Source: Trichoderma breve (taxonomy: Eukaryota; Ascomycota; Sordariomycetes; Hypocreales; Hypocreaceae). Taken from it: a stretch of 64,000 nucleotides of DNA. Positions within the stretch are counted from its first letter, which is position 1, and the number at the start of each line of letters is the position of its first letter. The stretch is from assembly GCF_028502605.1 (NCBI RefSeq), contig NC_079232.1, positions 992,001-1,056,000 of the forward strand, given 5' to 3'. The position numbers and the translations under genes were made by a program. The notes under the pieces were generated by a model, which saw only the letters and a list, made by a program, of their open reading frames with translations, was not told where the DNA came from and ran no database searches. Positions 12,371 to 26,040 of this stretch are shown here, one piece after another.

Positions 12371-15300
12371 GGCTTCTAGCAGTCTAAAGGTCGAAATAGT
12401 CTAATTGTGTCGAAGAGGTATCTATATGTTGTTTTGATGAAACGGAAATAGTCGTCCAGATCCAGTCTGTCCAACGAGGAAGCAAGGCGGCGCAATTCGA
12501 GAGTTCGCAAGAGGATGTCGAGATGCGATTCGCTTCCACCGGGGGTATCGCAAAGCGGAATGCTCGGTACGTCGAAGGGGTCAAAGAACGAGAGCAAGAG
12601 AGATGCGACTGTAGAAACGAGCGGCTGTTGCTGAGGACAATGCTACATGCAATGGCAAAGATGGGATAAGAGAATAGGAAAAGAAGTGAGTGGTCAAGGA
12701 GATCTCCGCCGCGCGTCAAACGAGAGTAGTCGCTCCACTGCTTACATACGGGCCTCTTGAGGCTCGATGATCAGAGATTGAAAATGAAGAGAGAAGAGAG
12801 TGTGCGGCGAGAGAGCATGCAAATCGGTACGCGAAAAAATAGTGGTAGGGGGGAAAATGACAATACGGATGGACACAAGAGTTAAGGCGCGTCATTTTCA
12901 TTTTAGCAAGGTAGGCCTTGGAAAGGGTGTAAGTGTATCAGCAGTATACGGGTGCATGGGGAGACATGGTTGGCCGCATGTGCAATTTCACGGAACCTGC
13001 TAGTTGCCAGTATGCCGCGCCCCCCGGCACTCCAGGTTTCGACCCCCATGAGACTGAGCTGCTTGGGACAAACGGCCTGAAACGCCTCACGGAGGTGGTG
13101 CGTCTCCATCCTAGTGTGGAGGATGGATGATCTCTGGCCTTGACCATTGGCACGGAATCCTTTGCCTGTATGCACCGTACTTCGTATGCCACAGCCCCTC
13201 TGGCAGTATGAAGCATCATAATGAGAGGGCGAAGAAAAAGAAGAAGACCGGATACATGAAGCCCTCGTACATGAACTCGGCCGCAGCGGCAGTGCTGCGT
13301 AATTGCTACGGAGCCGAAATTCCGGCAGTGGACGTGGCCGGCAATGCGCATATTTTCCAAGGGGGGACTCGCCAGTGCAATACCACCAAGGTAGCAATAC
13401 TCCGTATCAAGTATACTCGGTGATGAGCAATCGCCAAGCCAAGTCAAATAGTGTCGTGCTTCGCCTCAAGGGTGATTGCAGCTCGTGTGCCAGTAGTAGT
13501 ACCATGATTCCCTTTGTCAACATCTTCGCCTAGCCATTTGTGCGAGCGAATGTCTGGCTACAGGAACGTCGAGCTGAGGTACTTGGAGCATCGAAAAGAC
13601 AAACAACACGGCCGTTTCCAAAGGGCCCACGGAGTGTGTACAAGCGCACCGGTGCTGTCGACGGTGCCAAAGTTTTGCTGGTTTCAAGCCAAGAGCGCAG
13701 CCCCTGGGCCCGCTGGTTTTCGCAGCGGATTGGCGTCCGCGTCTCTCTCAAACCACTGGACGACCGACATAGATGAGGTGGATACAGCCCGGGGTGAGGC
13801 TGTGCATCAGCGGCTAGTGCCAGTTTCGGGAACATTCAACGTCTCTGAATCAAGAGCCCTAAGGGTCTGGCGTTGCAAATTGCTACGGCGATGCGCTAAC
13901 GGGCGAGGCCTCAACTCAGTGCTTGAATACGAAGCGCCGCCCCTAAAATTGGCTGCAGAGCTGAGGTGGCGATCAGAGACACATCAACGGTCGAGGTGGG
14001 TGCTTCAGACGTGGTGAGCATGTGCCTGTGCATGTGCCTGTGCATGTGCCTGTGCCTGTGCATCTGCATCTGCTTCGTGTTTCTTTCGGGATCAGGCTGG
14101 CGCCAAATTCAGGCTGGTGGCTGTGGAACGGTGTCAGGCTGTGGTTCAGGCGGGATGAGGCTATGCAGATCATGGCTGGCGATCATCTGAACGTTATTTT
14201 GTAAAGAAGATGAAGATGGGCAAAAGACGGGAGTTGAGATAGACATCAAGGGACGTTCCGTACAGGTACGAGCGTCAAGTACCGCTCTTTCCTTGTCAAG
14301 GGGGTTGAAGGAGCGACGCGACCCGTATACGGAGTAGAGCGAGGGGGAAAGAGCCGTTTATTGGCTGCTTGATTTGGACTTGCCTATTCGATCGGCTTGG
14401 CTTTTGTGCATTTGTAGAAGGCACGATCTGCCATTGTTTCATGACAGGAGGGTGTTTGCAAAGCCTCATTCAAAGTACGACGTATTATTACTAATCTTTG
14501 TTTATAGGAATTAATGTTGTCAGCATTTCCTTGAAAAATCGTATCTTGTAATTTTCACAACCAGTACAAGCATGCCTACTACTTTGGTACAGTATAGCAC
14601 TACCATGTGATAAAGAATGTACGTGTAAGTGGTTTTTGGCCGTCAGATGGAATAAGAAAGCCTGCAGAAAGGCAGCCCCGTTTCGCCAAAGCAGACCACT
14701 GCTCCATGCTCCATACTCCATACACGCATGGGCACTTCAACACCCCGTCTGTGCGCTGATTCAAGTCTGGGCACAAAGACTGCCGAAAGCATAGGTTGGC
14801 ATATTGGCATGAGACGAATCTTTCAGTACCTTGATTTTGGAGGTTGGTGCCTTTCTCAGTTAGTGTCTGCAACACTTATAATTCATAATGCTGTAAGCTG
14901 CATTCCTCTCATAGTATCTTGAAGTAGTAGAGCCAGGCCGAGGTCGTTGGTCGGAAAAGCTACAGGTTTTTATCTTCATTGGCTAGGTAAGAAAGTTGAT
15001 AACCTCGCATCATGAAAGACTCTAGCTTCATCCAAGAGCATGCTAGAAGGGAAAGTGATACACGACATCCAATAATAGGAATAAAAATTTACACTACGCC
15101 GGGTCTAATCAGTCAGGTGTTCTAATATATCGCGTGAATTCACTGTTGTCAACAAGCCCAGGAACAGCTGCTCCGTACTTGATATCATCATAGTTGTTAC
15201 AAGATAATTCATGACCCCGCTGATCCTAGGCTTCTACGATCAGAGTGCGGGCATGGAATGGACGTCGAACAGTACAAAGGTTATAGAATCTGTTCTGGCT

Positions 15301-15664
15301 GAGAGAAAGTATCTTATTGGATGCCCAAGGCAAATTATTCGTGCGGCTTCGTTTTGTTTCGTTTGCTGTTTCAATAATTACGAGAATGAATATCCCTTTA
15401 CCTTCAAAGGTAATTCTACTTCGTATGCTGACACTAAATTGCATCGTGATTCTTCTATTTTTGCGCTCTGGTATTCGAATTTGTAAACAGATAAAACAAA
15501 ATAAAGACGTCTCATACTATTAACCTTCCACGAACAATATCACAAGGCCGCCTCCCGCTTCCAACAATGTCGCAACAAAAATGTCATCGTGATTCAAAAA
15601 TAAAAGAAAAATCATTATAAACAGCGAATTAGACAAAACAAAGAAAAGGGGAGGTCGAAACTGT
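12371..15664. other. Gene-free 3.3 kb, AT-rich at its right end
   Basis: The left part must hold the promoter of the GH76 gene. I could not join the reading frames here into a protein with recognisable domains. From about 14400 to 15660 the sequence becomes clearly AT-rich, unlike the gene bodies. Two perfect TACGGAGTA/TACTCCGTA 9-mers occur at 13398-13406 and 14328-14336, in opposite orientation. Confidence 0.55.
14019..14073. repeat. Imperfect CATGTGCCTGTG tandem repeat
   Basis: About 55 bp built from TGTGCA, TGTGCC and CATCTG hexamers, forming roughly three copies of a 12-bp unit with a degraded end. It lies in gene-free DNA and is probably a simple microsatellite. Confidence 0.85.
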
Positions 15665-16822
15665 CTAAGTCTTCGGATCTACAACACATTCTCAGTCAGC
15701 ATAACTTCTTCACTTAGTTCTACAATCTCATCCCAAGAAAAACTCACCTATACAAATAGCATTTGCCTTCTCATGCTTCTGATGACACCACACATACACC
15801 CGCTTAAACGGATCCGACGACTTGGGCTGCTTCCGCTGACTGCACAACCACCCAACCATGCCCTTGCTAGTAGCATTCGTGCAGAACGTGATGCAGCAGT
15901 CCGTCACGGACGGGAGCCAGACGTAGCTGTGGGCTTCGAAGCCGAGATCCGTGCCGCCCTCGTCGTCGATGATGGTGCTGGCTTTGCCGAGGAAAGTGTC
16001 GTTGGAAAAACCCTGGAAGGCGAATGTGTTGCCAGAAGTTGTCTGGTTGTTGAGGAAAGATGGGGTTGGTGATGAGGATGTGGTTGTGCTCGTTCTTGTG
16101 GATGTAGTTGAGCTTGTTGAAGTTGACGATGGTGTGCTGTTGAAAAGGTCAGTCAATTCTTCTTATTTCCATCCTGTCCTTTTCTCGTCTTCTCTCTCGT
16201 CTTCTTACCTAGATGATGTTGTGGAAGCAGCATCTGAAGGAGGAGCATCACTCTTGGAGTTCTTCGCCGCCAGTCCTCCTCCAACTCCACCCCCTATTGC
16301 CGCAGCGAGCACAATCACAGCAACAATCACAAGAATCCACAGCGTCCTCCGTGGCAGTCCGCAGATCCTCTTCCCCCCTTTCCTCCCGGTATGTGCTCCC
16401 TCAACATCTCCCGACATCCCGTCTGGCGTCACCGAAGACTGCTCCTCTCCTCCCATGATGGCAATCTTGTTCGTGTCCACGTCCTTTGGAATCACCGTCT
16501 GCGGCGCATCGCCCTCGAGATACTTGCGCTTGTACTCGGCTTCGAGGCGGGACATTGCTTGGGGGCTCGAATCAGGAACAACCTCAGGCAATCCCTCGTC
16601 GTGAACCGGATACATGCCAAGGGTCGGTCCGTAACCTGAGCTGATGGTGGACGATGGACTGGCAGCCCGGTTCAGATGAGAACGGAGCAGCTGGTTTTCG
16701 TCTTCTGCCAGCGGTTGCTTCGGTGGCTCTTGTTTATGTACGACCTCCTGGTCTTGCTGCTCCTGGGCCGGGTCTTCATGCTGGCGCTGCCCATTCGGGT
16801 CATCTTTTGTTGTCGGCTCCAT
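15665..16822 (-). CDS. Single-pass membrane protein, Ser/Thr-rich, Cys-containing C-terminal domain; function unknown
   Basis: Three coding exons: 16822-16209, 16136-15748 and a 14-nt last exon 15678-15665, giving 338 residues. I do not recognise a named family. Residues 1-~155 are hydrophilic and Gln/Glu/Pro-rich with no signal peptide. A hydrophobic segment at about 158-183 (TLWILVIVAVIVLAAAIGGG) follows basic residues, so a type II topology is likely. Next come a Ser/Thr run (~200-235), likely O-glycosylated, and a C-terminal domain with paired Cys and Trp (VTDCCITFCTNATSKG, YVWCHQ) that looks secreted and disulphide-bonded. The reading frame stays open 5' of the chosen ATG, but that stretch holds only a non-ATG start and a TATA box at 16967-16972, so the start at 16822 is preferred. 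The layout resembles surface proteins of unknown role common in Hypocreales. Confidence 0.82.
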
Positions 16823-18447
16823 AGTAATAACTGCGTGTCGAGATGGGAAACAAAAAAGACCAACAAAACTAAACAGCCAAGAAGCGAAACGACACGACGG
16901 ACAGGCTAAATCGTCCCCCTTTGAACTCGCAAAATCCACAAGACTAGTCTGGGACCTCGCCCGTAGTTTATAGTACAAGGCAAATCAAATCACAAGAGCC
17001 TCATCGCTGGCCTCGGCTAGAGTCCGCAAGGCTCGAACCGATCCATCCACGACTAGCTCTGCACATCATTTCCCCCAACTCGCAAGGCTCGAGATGAAGA
17101 TTGAATCCAATAGGCCCGAGAGTGTTCAGCTAGCATCAACCAGCAACGACCGGTTCCGTTCCCCCCTTGTTCATGTAGATGCATGGATCCTGTCAAAGAC
17201 TCAGAATCATCCTCCGACTTTGCCTAAAGAAGGCGCTGAACCTCGCACAAGCTTGTGTGCTCTCCCTTTCGCAGACGTTTCCCTCCTTGGTCGTGGTTGA
17301 GGGCGTAAGACGGAGGAAATATCGCCCGCACGAGACGAGAGACGGGACGAGACGCAGGATGCAGATCATCTATATTTATTGTACTCTGGCTGACTCATTT
17401 TGTTTCTTTAATTGAACGTGCTTGTTTGAAGTCGCATGCTCCTTTGCCGATTACATTCAGATGCATCTTCTTGTGCCCCTTGCCCTAGCCAAGAGTGGCT
17501 TTTTTAAGTCTAAATTTAAAATCTCAGCCCATCATCATTGTATTACAACACCACTCGATTATTATACAACTACAGCTATGACAGAATATTCGCGACTAAA
17601 AAAAAGCACAAATCTCAACGGTTAATCACAAAATCACATGGAAGGTAAGAAAGGGGGGGATGGGAAAGTAAGAATTATCCGTCTCCCGATAGACTCAGAG
17701 ATTCGAAGGATTCCCACCTAGCCCAGAATTGAGATTATCGCGGGATGCTGACCCTGTTTTCCCTCGACACTTTTCTTCAGCCGCAATGTAACCTCAATAT
17801 AAAACCGTGAATTTAACCTCCAATGGCTCCAGTTATTAAGGCTCGCGTGACAGTGGGCCCCCAGCTTGGATATGCGCTACCCGCGCTATTACACACAAAA
17901 GTCCAGGGCTTGGAAGCTTGGCTTCAAGATGCCGCTTTGAGCAGGGCCAATTGTCAAGTAATAAATATCGTATATATGTCTGTACGTCGTTGGAATACTA
18001 AATTAAGATAGGTAGGTTGGCAGACGAGCATAACCGGAGAACAACTGGAGCATGGCATGGCATGAGATTCTCAACATCTCCACGCAACAGCAGTTTGGAT
18101 CAACAGGCACGACGTTGCTACCCCTATACAACACTTGAAGCGAATGAACCCAAAGGAATACGCAATCGAAATGCTCGAGGCCATTCGCTTTCACCGCCCT
18201 CTCCGATCCTACAACTAAAACCTCCCATCGCCAAATCCAGCCCTTGACTCTTTTTTGCTCTAGCCAAAGCCTTGTGATTCATCATATAAATTTCAAAAAA
18301 AAGAAAAAAGACGAGGTTGATAATATGGGTAACATGAAGCATCAAGTCATCAGCTCCTTGACATTGGAGCTTGCATTGCCAGTCCGTATCCCAAAATTTT
18401 CTAAAGCCTATTGTCGCTGCAAAACTTTGCTGAAAGCCCCAATTCTC
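16823..18447. promoter_or_regulatory. Intergenic: upstream of the membrane-protein gene, 3' of calcineurin A
   Basis: Holds the promoter of the membrane-protein gene next to its start; the rest, 17.1-18.4 kb, is AT-rich in places and shows no coding signal or recognisable RNA gene. Confidence 0.5.
16967..16972 (-). promoter_or_regulatory. TATA box of the membrane-protein gene
   Basis: TATAAA on the minus strand about 145 bp before the chosen ATG at 16822. It argues against a start further upstream. Confidence 0.5.
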
Positions 18448-20439
18448 TCATGATCGGCTCTTGCGGTCCCTAAGCATTCAATTCCGTTAGTTTCAGCTCA
18501 CACAGAAAACACCGCTTGCCCTTAGAGTGATGGATGCTACTTACGTGCTAAGTCTCCGGGACAGCTGGTGCAGCTTCTTGTCATTATCCGCCTCTTCTGC
18601 CGCCTTTTGCAAGGCAATCGCTCTCTCCTCCTCTTGGTGCTTCACCACTTCGTCATGAGTCGGGGGCAAATGCTCGTTCTGCAAGTCGACCTTTCTGGCA
18701 TCCTCGAATGAGCTAATCGCATTCTTGATACCTTCGGCGCCGAGCATCAGAGTACCAGCGGGGAGCCTTCCACCGGAGACAGTCTTCAGCTCCGTCACGC
18801 GCTCAGACTCCTCACGCAGAACCTGGAAGACACGCGACATGCGGCCAATGGCCAAAATCTTGTTCTTGATCGCCCTGCGCTTGAACTCAATTGAGTTGGG
18901 ATCCTCCAGGCTACCAGGAAGAGATGGCGAGCTGGGGCCAGGAGAGTGTGAGGACGGCGTCTCTTCCTTGAGTTCCTCCTCCGAGCACGTGCTCAGAATG
19001 GCAATGAGCATATCCGTGATCTTTTCGCCCACAAATGGTAGCGACCAGGTGAAGACGTCCATGAAGTTGGGCAGCCAGTATGGATGAGGCGTGCAGTTGA
19101 ACTGTCGAATATTCATAACATTGTTTTCGTACTTGAGCACGGCGGCCTTGTTATTGTAGACATCGAGGTAGTTTGGTGCCGAGAAGATGGTCATCACACT
19201 GGGGAAACCGGTCGTCCGCGTCTTGCGGTACATTCTGTAACCGGCATCCTGGGCCTCGTGGGCACGGATGACAGAGAGTAAGTTGTTCTTCTCCAGGAAT
19301 GCACAGGCCGCGTGATATGAGAAGAAGTACGAACATCCTCGCACGTGGTTATGCAAAAAGAAATCGCTAGACTTTTCCTGTCCAAAGTCCTCGAGCGGGT
19401 CGGCCCATAGAATGTCGCACATGAGGCCCTGAGTCGGGGGCTCTCTGAATCGATCAATCTACATTGTTCTATGTTAGCTTCATGTTCAGGTGCATTGATT
19501 CCAAACGTTGGAATGTCTTACACTTCTCAGGTCGTCGAGCGTGTGCAGCTCGGGGCTCAAGCCACCGTGGATACACAGGAACTGCTTGTTCATGACGGCG
19601 GCCAGGGGAAGGCAGCAGAATGATTCCATGCAGGCTTCGTAGATGGCCTCTGAGTACTTGTGCTTACACTCGAGCTTGAAGGTGAAGTAGTCAGTCAGAT
19701 GGCGACACTCGTGGTTGCCTCGCAGAAGCCACAATGTCTTGGGGTAGTGGATCTTGAGGGACCACAGGTAGAGAACACATTCGATACTGAAGTATCCTCG
19801 GTCAACGTAGTCACCAAGGAAGAGGTATCGCGTCTCAGCAGGGTCGCCTCCGACCTCAAACAGCTTCATTAAATCGTAGTACTGGCCGTGGACATCACCG
19901 CAGACGGTGATGGGGGCGTCCATCTCGAGAAGATTGGGCTCGGCACGCAGCAGCTCGGTACCCTTTCTGATGATCCACAGCGCTTGCTCCTCGGTGAGTC
20001 GGCCCTCGCGATAGAAGTGCTGCTTGAGGAAGTTGATGTCGGGCTTTTCATGGGTGTCGTCTTCGAAAAACTGCTCATCCGTGGGCTTGAACATGGCCGG
20101 CGCCTGGACATCTGTAGACGGGCGGTGCCACGAGCGTTAGCGATGCCATGTTTGAGACATTGTGCATGATGCGGTGCTGAATCCCGACGGCAGCCTCCCC
20201 TTATCAACAACAATGGCGGGGTAGTTGAGAGAGAGGCGGCGACGATAGAACATGGGCTGCAGGACAGACGTACCTTTGCACACTCGCTCGAGCGTGCTCA
20301 CCTGAGTGCCATCCTCCATCATATGGATGGTGAAGTCGATCTCGGGCAGCGGCTTCTTCTCCTGAATTGCGCGAATGGCATTGTCGACCTGGGCGGTCCG
20401 TCGAGGCGCCTGATCGGCGTGGTCGCCTTCGGTGTCCAT
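18448..20439 (-). CDS. cna1: Calcineurin catalytic subunit A (protein phosphatase 2B)
   Basis: Four exons: 20439-20274, 20111-19522, 19458-18545 and a 22-nt last exon 18469-18448, giving 563 residues. Metallophosphatase motifs are complete: [17 protein letters not shown] and [10 protein letters not shown], plus CDILWADP and the [10 protein letters not shown] loop. The C-terminal part has the calcineurin B-binding helix region, the calmodulin-binding segment ([19 protein letters not shown]) and an autoinhibitory [18 protein letters not shown] stretch. It is the Ca2+/calmodulin-dependent Ser/Thr phosphatase that dephosphorylates Crz1-type factors in stress, wall and ion signalling, with a separate regulatory B subunit. 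The tiny last exon adds the tail DRKSRS and could be missed. Acceptors and donors are consensus-like and phases match. Confidence 0.97.
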
Positions 20440-21930
20440 GGCGGGCGACTAGAGTGTTGAAGAGCTAAATAAAAACTGAGAGGCTCGAGAAAGTACAGGA
20501 GATGCTGTACTTGAGGATATTTGAGAAAAGAAGAGGCTTCTGAGGCTCTGCTCGGCGAGGGTCCAAGAGGTCGCAAAGGCCCTGGAGCGGCGGGAGCGTG
20601 GCGGGTAGCGGTGAGGGGGACAAGCAACAGGCCTGCAGCTGCTGGTTCAAAAGCTAAAGCTGGGGGCGAGACAAGGCTCGTGGCAGAAGGACAGACGACA
20701 GACGTTTGGCGTGGTCACGGAGTCCCGTATAGCTGTGCCCAAGACCAAAACCGTGCGCTGGCGAGGCAAAGGCGAGATAGGCTGACAGGAGAAGAAGTTG
20801 GGGAGCTGGCCATGGGGCAAAAGGGCTGGAGCCGGCTGCTAGGGACTAGAGGCTGCCTGTAGGTGTCTGGCAGCGCTAAAACTGCCTGCTGTCTCCTGTG
20901 CTGCCTCCTTGGACCACGACCAGAGACAAGTAGCCTTGGGTACCTTACTTTGGGCAAAGCGGGACAGGAGGTTATGCCCAATCACGATGGATTTTTAAGC
21001 ATATTGCAACGGAGCACCGCCAAAGGAGTTGGTGCTGCTGATGCAGATATTGTTTTATAGAGTACATTTTGCTACATTTTTTATGAGATATCTATCTATT
21101 AGGTACATGTACTTGAGAATCTGATTAGTATCAAGGTACTACTAATTCCAGTAGCAGCATTGGTCTAGATGTTTTTTCTGGCGGCGCCGCCAGCAGTAAA
21201 ATAAAGGGGCGGGGGGGTTGCCTCTGAGAGTCATTGACATCACTCCGATCCCCCATACCGTATCCGACTCTGGTGGCATATTGTCAGTAGTCTTCCCACT
21301 AGTAACTACTTTTCGTAAGAATTGATCAGTTTGGTTAAATGTTGCAAATAGCAGCATCTCCATTACTGCGAGCAGCTCGGAGCTGAGACCAAGCTGTTCA
21401 TTAGCCAGACTGGCTGCCCCTCCTTTGTTATGCCTCCTCACGGTAAGACCAAGTAAGTACCATCGTGTACCTCGCTGGAGACCGCACAACGGAGCACAGC
21501 GCTTGGTCCCTGTTCCCGCTGGAGCCCCGCCCCAATTCCGCCGCCAGACCCTGAAGACGGTTTGCCGTTTGGGGTAAAGTGATGATGTAAGCTTCTTGGT
21601 TCCCAAAAGAGGACATGAAGATCAATTTGCTTGGAGCGTGGTTGTAGAAGTACAGAAGCTTCATGAGATAGATTGCTGTACACACGAGGTATCAAGCACT
21701 CTATGGTGCGTTTGATGTCATGCGAACAAGCCAAAACAAGGCACCATTTGATGAAAATAGGTAATTAGGATTTATAAAATATATTCATACCATAATCCTT
21801 TTGCTTTGCGAGACGCTAATCATAAGCAGCAAATACATATACATGCATCTTCTATTGTATGTTCTGTCATTCCGTTCGTGTCCTTTTTATTTGTGTGTAT
21901 TTTATTCGTCTTTGGCCACCCTACAGCTCT
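20440..21930. promoter_or_regulatory. Upstream region of calcineurin A and 3' side of the SDR gene
   Basis: Both neighbours are on the minus strand. No conserved protein is encoded; the apparent frames are short and lack family features. A GC-rich patch at 20.5-20.8 kb is next to the calcineurin start and may be its leader or core promoter. Confidence 0.5.
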
Positions 21931-23011
<1,081 letters not shown>

Positions 23012-24167
23012 GTTGGCGGTAGGTTGTGGTAGGTAACGGGAAAGATGTCGATTATGATAGACAGTTATAAATAAGTAAATCAATCAACAAAAGAAGAAGG
23101 GTATCAAGATCACGACTGCTGGCCAAGTGACACTATCACGAAATGCTGCGGGGAGAGCCGCAGATGTGGCCATGCCGCACCTCTTTATACTCGTACACAG
23201 AACAAAACAACATGTCACCGCTTTCTTTCCGCCGCAAATACTCCGTCCACGAAACGAATCAATTCAAGGCGGGCCCGTCGGTGCGACATTTACCACCATT
23301 TGTCCGCGTTGACGCGCTCCAATGTCGACTCGTTATTTCTGATATGCTTGACCTCGTCACTCCAGCCCATGTGGGGTTTTCTCCGTTGTAAACGGCCTGG
23401 CGTCCGACCCCACGTCCAATGTCGAATTATTGCCTGTACAATGTACGAGTCCTTGCGGCTGGTGCCAGCTCACAAGCGTGCATTTGATGTGTCGGAATGT
23501 CACCGTTTCAATTGATTGGCAGCTTGCCATCCCGTGTCTACAGCAGCCCACGTGCTCTGCTTCTTCGTCCGTTGTTCTGCGTGTGCCTGAGCGTTGTCCG
23601 AGATCTTCAGGACCCCTCAAATTGCCATCCATCCAATGTACATACAATGGATCAAATGATACAACTTCCATGTCCCCCCCGCCAAGCAACCGAAACTCTT
23701 TGGGACATTCCGCCAGCCGCTTGTTGGGCAGCTAAACAAGCCCAGCGCCAGCCCAGCCAGCTAAAAAATGCTCCTAGCGGATCCATGTCCTTTTGCGAAG
23801 TCGGACTATGGCTGAGTCTGGGAGTTGCGCCTGAAGATCCCACGTCATAGGCAGTGGGGGTTTTGGGATGCGTCTTTTGCTCGTGTGTTTGGAGCTCGAA
23901 TGTTGTGGCTTGGGGAATTGATAAGATATGCTGTTCAATTAACGGAGTTGTTTGCCGTGATTGGGTGATTTGTTGTATGAGCGGCAATTGAGAACCGGGA
24001 TCAAAAGCCGAAATCACGAGCGGAATCACCCAAAGTGTCTATACCGCAACAACAGCTCCTTCACAATTCTGTGTTTTATCATTGACATGTTCATTTATAG
24101 ACTACAATATGTACTGACTATACGAGGCATATACTATAGTACCTATCATCTTTCCATGTACGAATCC
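23012..24167. promoter_or_regulatory. Intergenic: promoter of the SDR gene, 3' of trimethyllysine dioxygenase
   Basis: 1.16 kb between two minus-strand genes. No coding sequence recognised. The right end, near 24050-24150, is AT-rich, as expected for a 3' untranslated region. Confidence 0.5.
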
Positions 24168-26040
24168 TTATCGTAGTTGCATGTTCGATGCAATCACTTC
24201 CTCGCGTGGAAAATTGGTCATTTTCCAACGGGAGATAAAGTCATCGCGGCTGACTATTGCGTACTATTAGCCTTTTACAATTCGCAGTCATAAAGTTTCC
24301 ATGAGCAAGATAAAACATTGGTGGCCGAATGACTTACTATAGGCACCACAGATGCGCCGCAATCCCTCAAATGCGCTTCTCCCATGAAGTACTCGCCAGT
24401 TATCAAAGACTTGTTAGAGTCAGTACAACGTCGTGATATCCAATCCCACGGAATAAGGTTACTTACTCAAAACTCGCCCTGGCTCAAGCTGAAACCAATA
24501 TTCGCTTTCTTTACGCTTCAGAATCTCGTCCCACTTTCGTGCTGCCTGGTACCACGCATCAACGTCGATATCCACAGGGACTACTCCTCGGTCATCATTG
24601 TTCCACCTGATCCTGTGCAGCTTCTCGCCAGTAGCTTCAATCACAGGATATGCCATATCCGGCGCAATTGCAACGCCCTGGTTGCCACTAGCATGCCACG
24701 GGAGCTTGACCTTGCGCAGTATCTCAAAATCTCCCGGCGATTCCTTTCTAAGTGTCTCGGCAGCATGGAATCCATCTACAAGCAGTGATTGTCCGCCCAG
24801 CACCTCGTCAGCGGGCTTATTCGTCGGTGGCGTGTGAGATAGCAGGTGAAATGCTTGTAAGCCCGCGGGCTCGGTAAAATAAGTCGTGTCCGTATGGGCC
24901 GGGAGAGCCAGATTGGTGTAAGCTGTGTCGGCGAGAGCTAGGTCCGGGATGAAGTCGTAAAAGCCTCCGTAGTGAGTATTTCGAATTGGCCCAATTGTTT
25001 CCAAGAGCTTCTCCGTATCCTCTGGAGTTTTGGGCGAGTTGGTAACGAAGCAAAACCCATATTGGCGCTACTCATGGTAAGTTTTGGTCAATCACGTAAA
25101 GAGAACAAGTACGCACAATCTTTGCCGTCAACTCAGCCATTCCCTTTGGAGAAGTGCTGTTCATGACATTCTCAAAATCGACTTCTGGAGGAGCTGAGGA
25201 TACCGTCGCGCCCCATAGCCTTCTCTCGCTGGAACAGTATTAGATTCCATCGTCTTACAAGCTCACTTGTCCTTACTTACTCTTGAATTGTGGGCTTCTT
25301 ATTATTCGTATCCTGAACGGTAAAGTTGAGCCAAGACCATGGGTAGTAGCTTTTATGAGAATCCGACCCTGACAGTTGTCAATTAGTTTCATCCCATGGA
25401 TGCTCAAGGCAAAATATTTTGGAATAGTGAGTACATAGTATATCAACGCCGTCACTTTTGGGCGAAATTTCTGTAGGTGAAACATCCTTAGGTATCTGGA
25501 AGCACAGAGATATGAGCATTCGACAACATTGTGAACAGTAATGGCTTTGGCCAATACTTACGGCAAAGGTATCAAAGTTGCGCTGTAGGGTATCCTGGTT
25601 TACGCATTTGGCGCAACGGCAGTTGTCGCTGTAGAAAGAGATTCGCCGGTTAGTGTTACAATTCATGCTTGATGCCGTCACTGGTGGCATGTGAGCGCAC
25701 ATACCGGAGCCATATTTTAGACCTAGAAACTGCGATTAGTGATTCTGTTTTGCGCGTGGCTATCAGTGATAAAACAAATGAGGTCCTTACAATTCAGCTT
25801 TGATAGGGGATCCGGAGTCATCGCTCTTGAAAACGAGTCCTTTAGGGCTAGTCTCGAGGGTTGTCGCATAGAATCGTGACCTTGGGAGAGCAGCCGAGGC
25901 CTGCCGAGGGATGAAGCTGAGGCGGCGGCCAAGGCCAGAGCTGCAAGCACAGCACGAATTAGCAAAGAACAAACTGCTCAAAGGGCAAATGAAACTATCG
26001 CAACCAACCTAGTTGTACGGCCCTTGAGCAAAAATAACAT
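24168..26040 (-). CDS. Trimethyllysine dioxygenase (first step of carnitine synthesis), mitochondrial
   Basis: Ten exons: 26040-26009, 25940-25791, 25722-25705, 25628-25562, 25495-25435, 25368-25281, 25228-25117, 25067-24467, 24409-24338 and 24253-24168, giving 428 residues, close to animal TMLH. The N-terminus is a basic, Ser-rich presequence. The BBOX/TMLD N-terminal zinc module is visible as RDNCRCAKC (Cys70, Cys72, Cys75) with His114 in WSDSHKS. The Fe(II)/2-oxoglutarate site is His234-x-Asp236 (PAHTDTTYF) and His385 (DNWRVLHGRSAF). The family hydroxylates trimethyllysine to 3-hydroxy-trimethyllysine; gamma-butyrobetaine dioxygenase is the main alternative, but the presequence and C-terminal pattern favour the former. 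Exon 3 is only 18 nt. Every join keeps frame and conserved sequence. Divergent from the deubiquitinase gene. Confidence 0.9.
25705..25722 (-). other. 18-nt internal exon of trimethyllysine dioxygenase
   Basis: Codes the end of a Leu codon, SKIWL and two bases of Arg. It is flanked by TTTCTAG and GTATGT. It completes the conserved IWLRDNCRC join, without which the zinc module would be broken. Confidence 0.8.

Noticed and set aside
13514..14017. 167-codon plus frame in the 12-15 kb gap
   Set aside because: No recognised domain, no clear start context, and the second half falls into low-complexity repeats.
16823..16978. N-terminal extension of the membrane-protein gene
   Set aside because: The extension has no ATG upstream and covers the probable TATA box.
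17030..17060. GGTTCGAGCC-like box resembling a tRNA T arm (minus strand)
   Set aside because: Flanking bases do not pair into a T stem and no acceptor or anticodon arm could be found.
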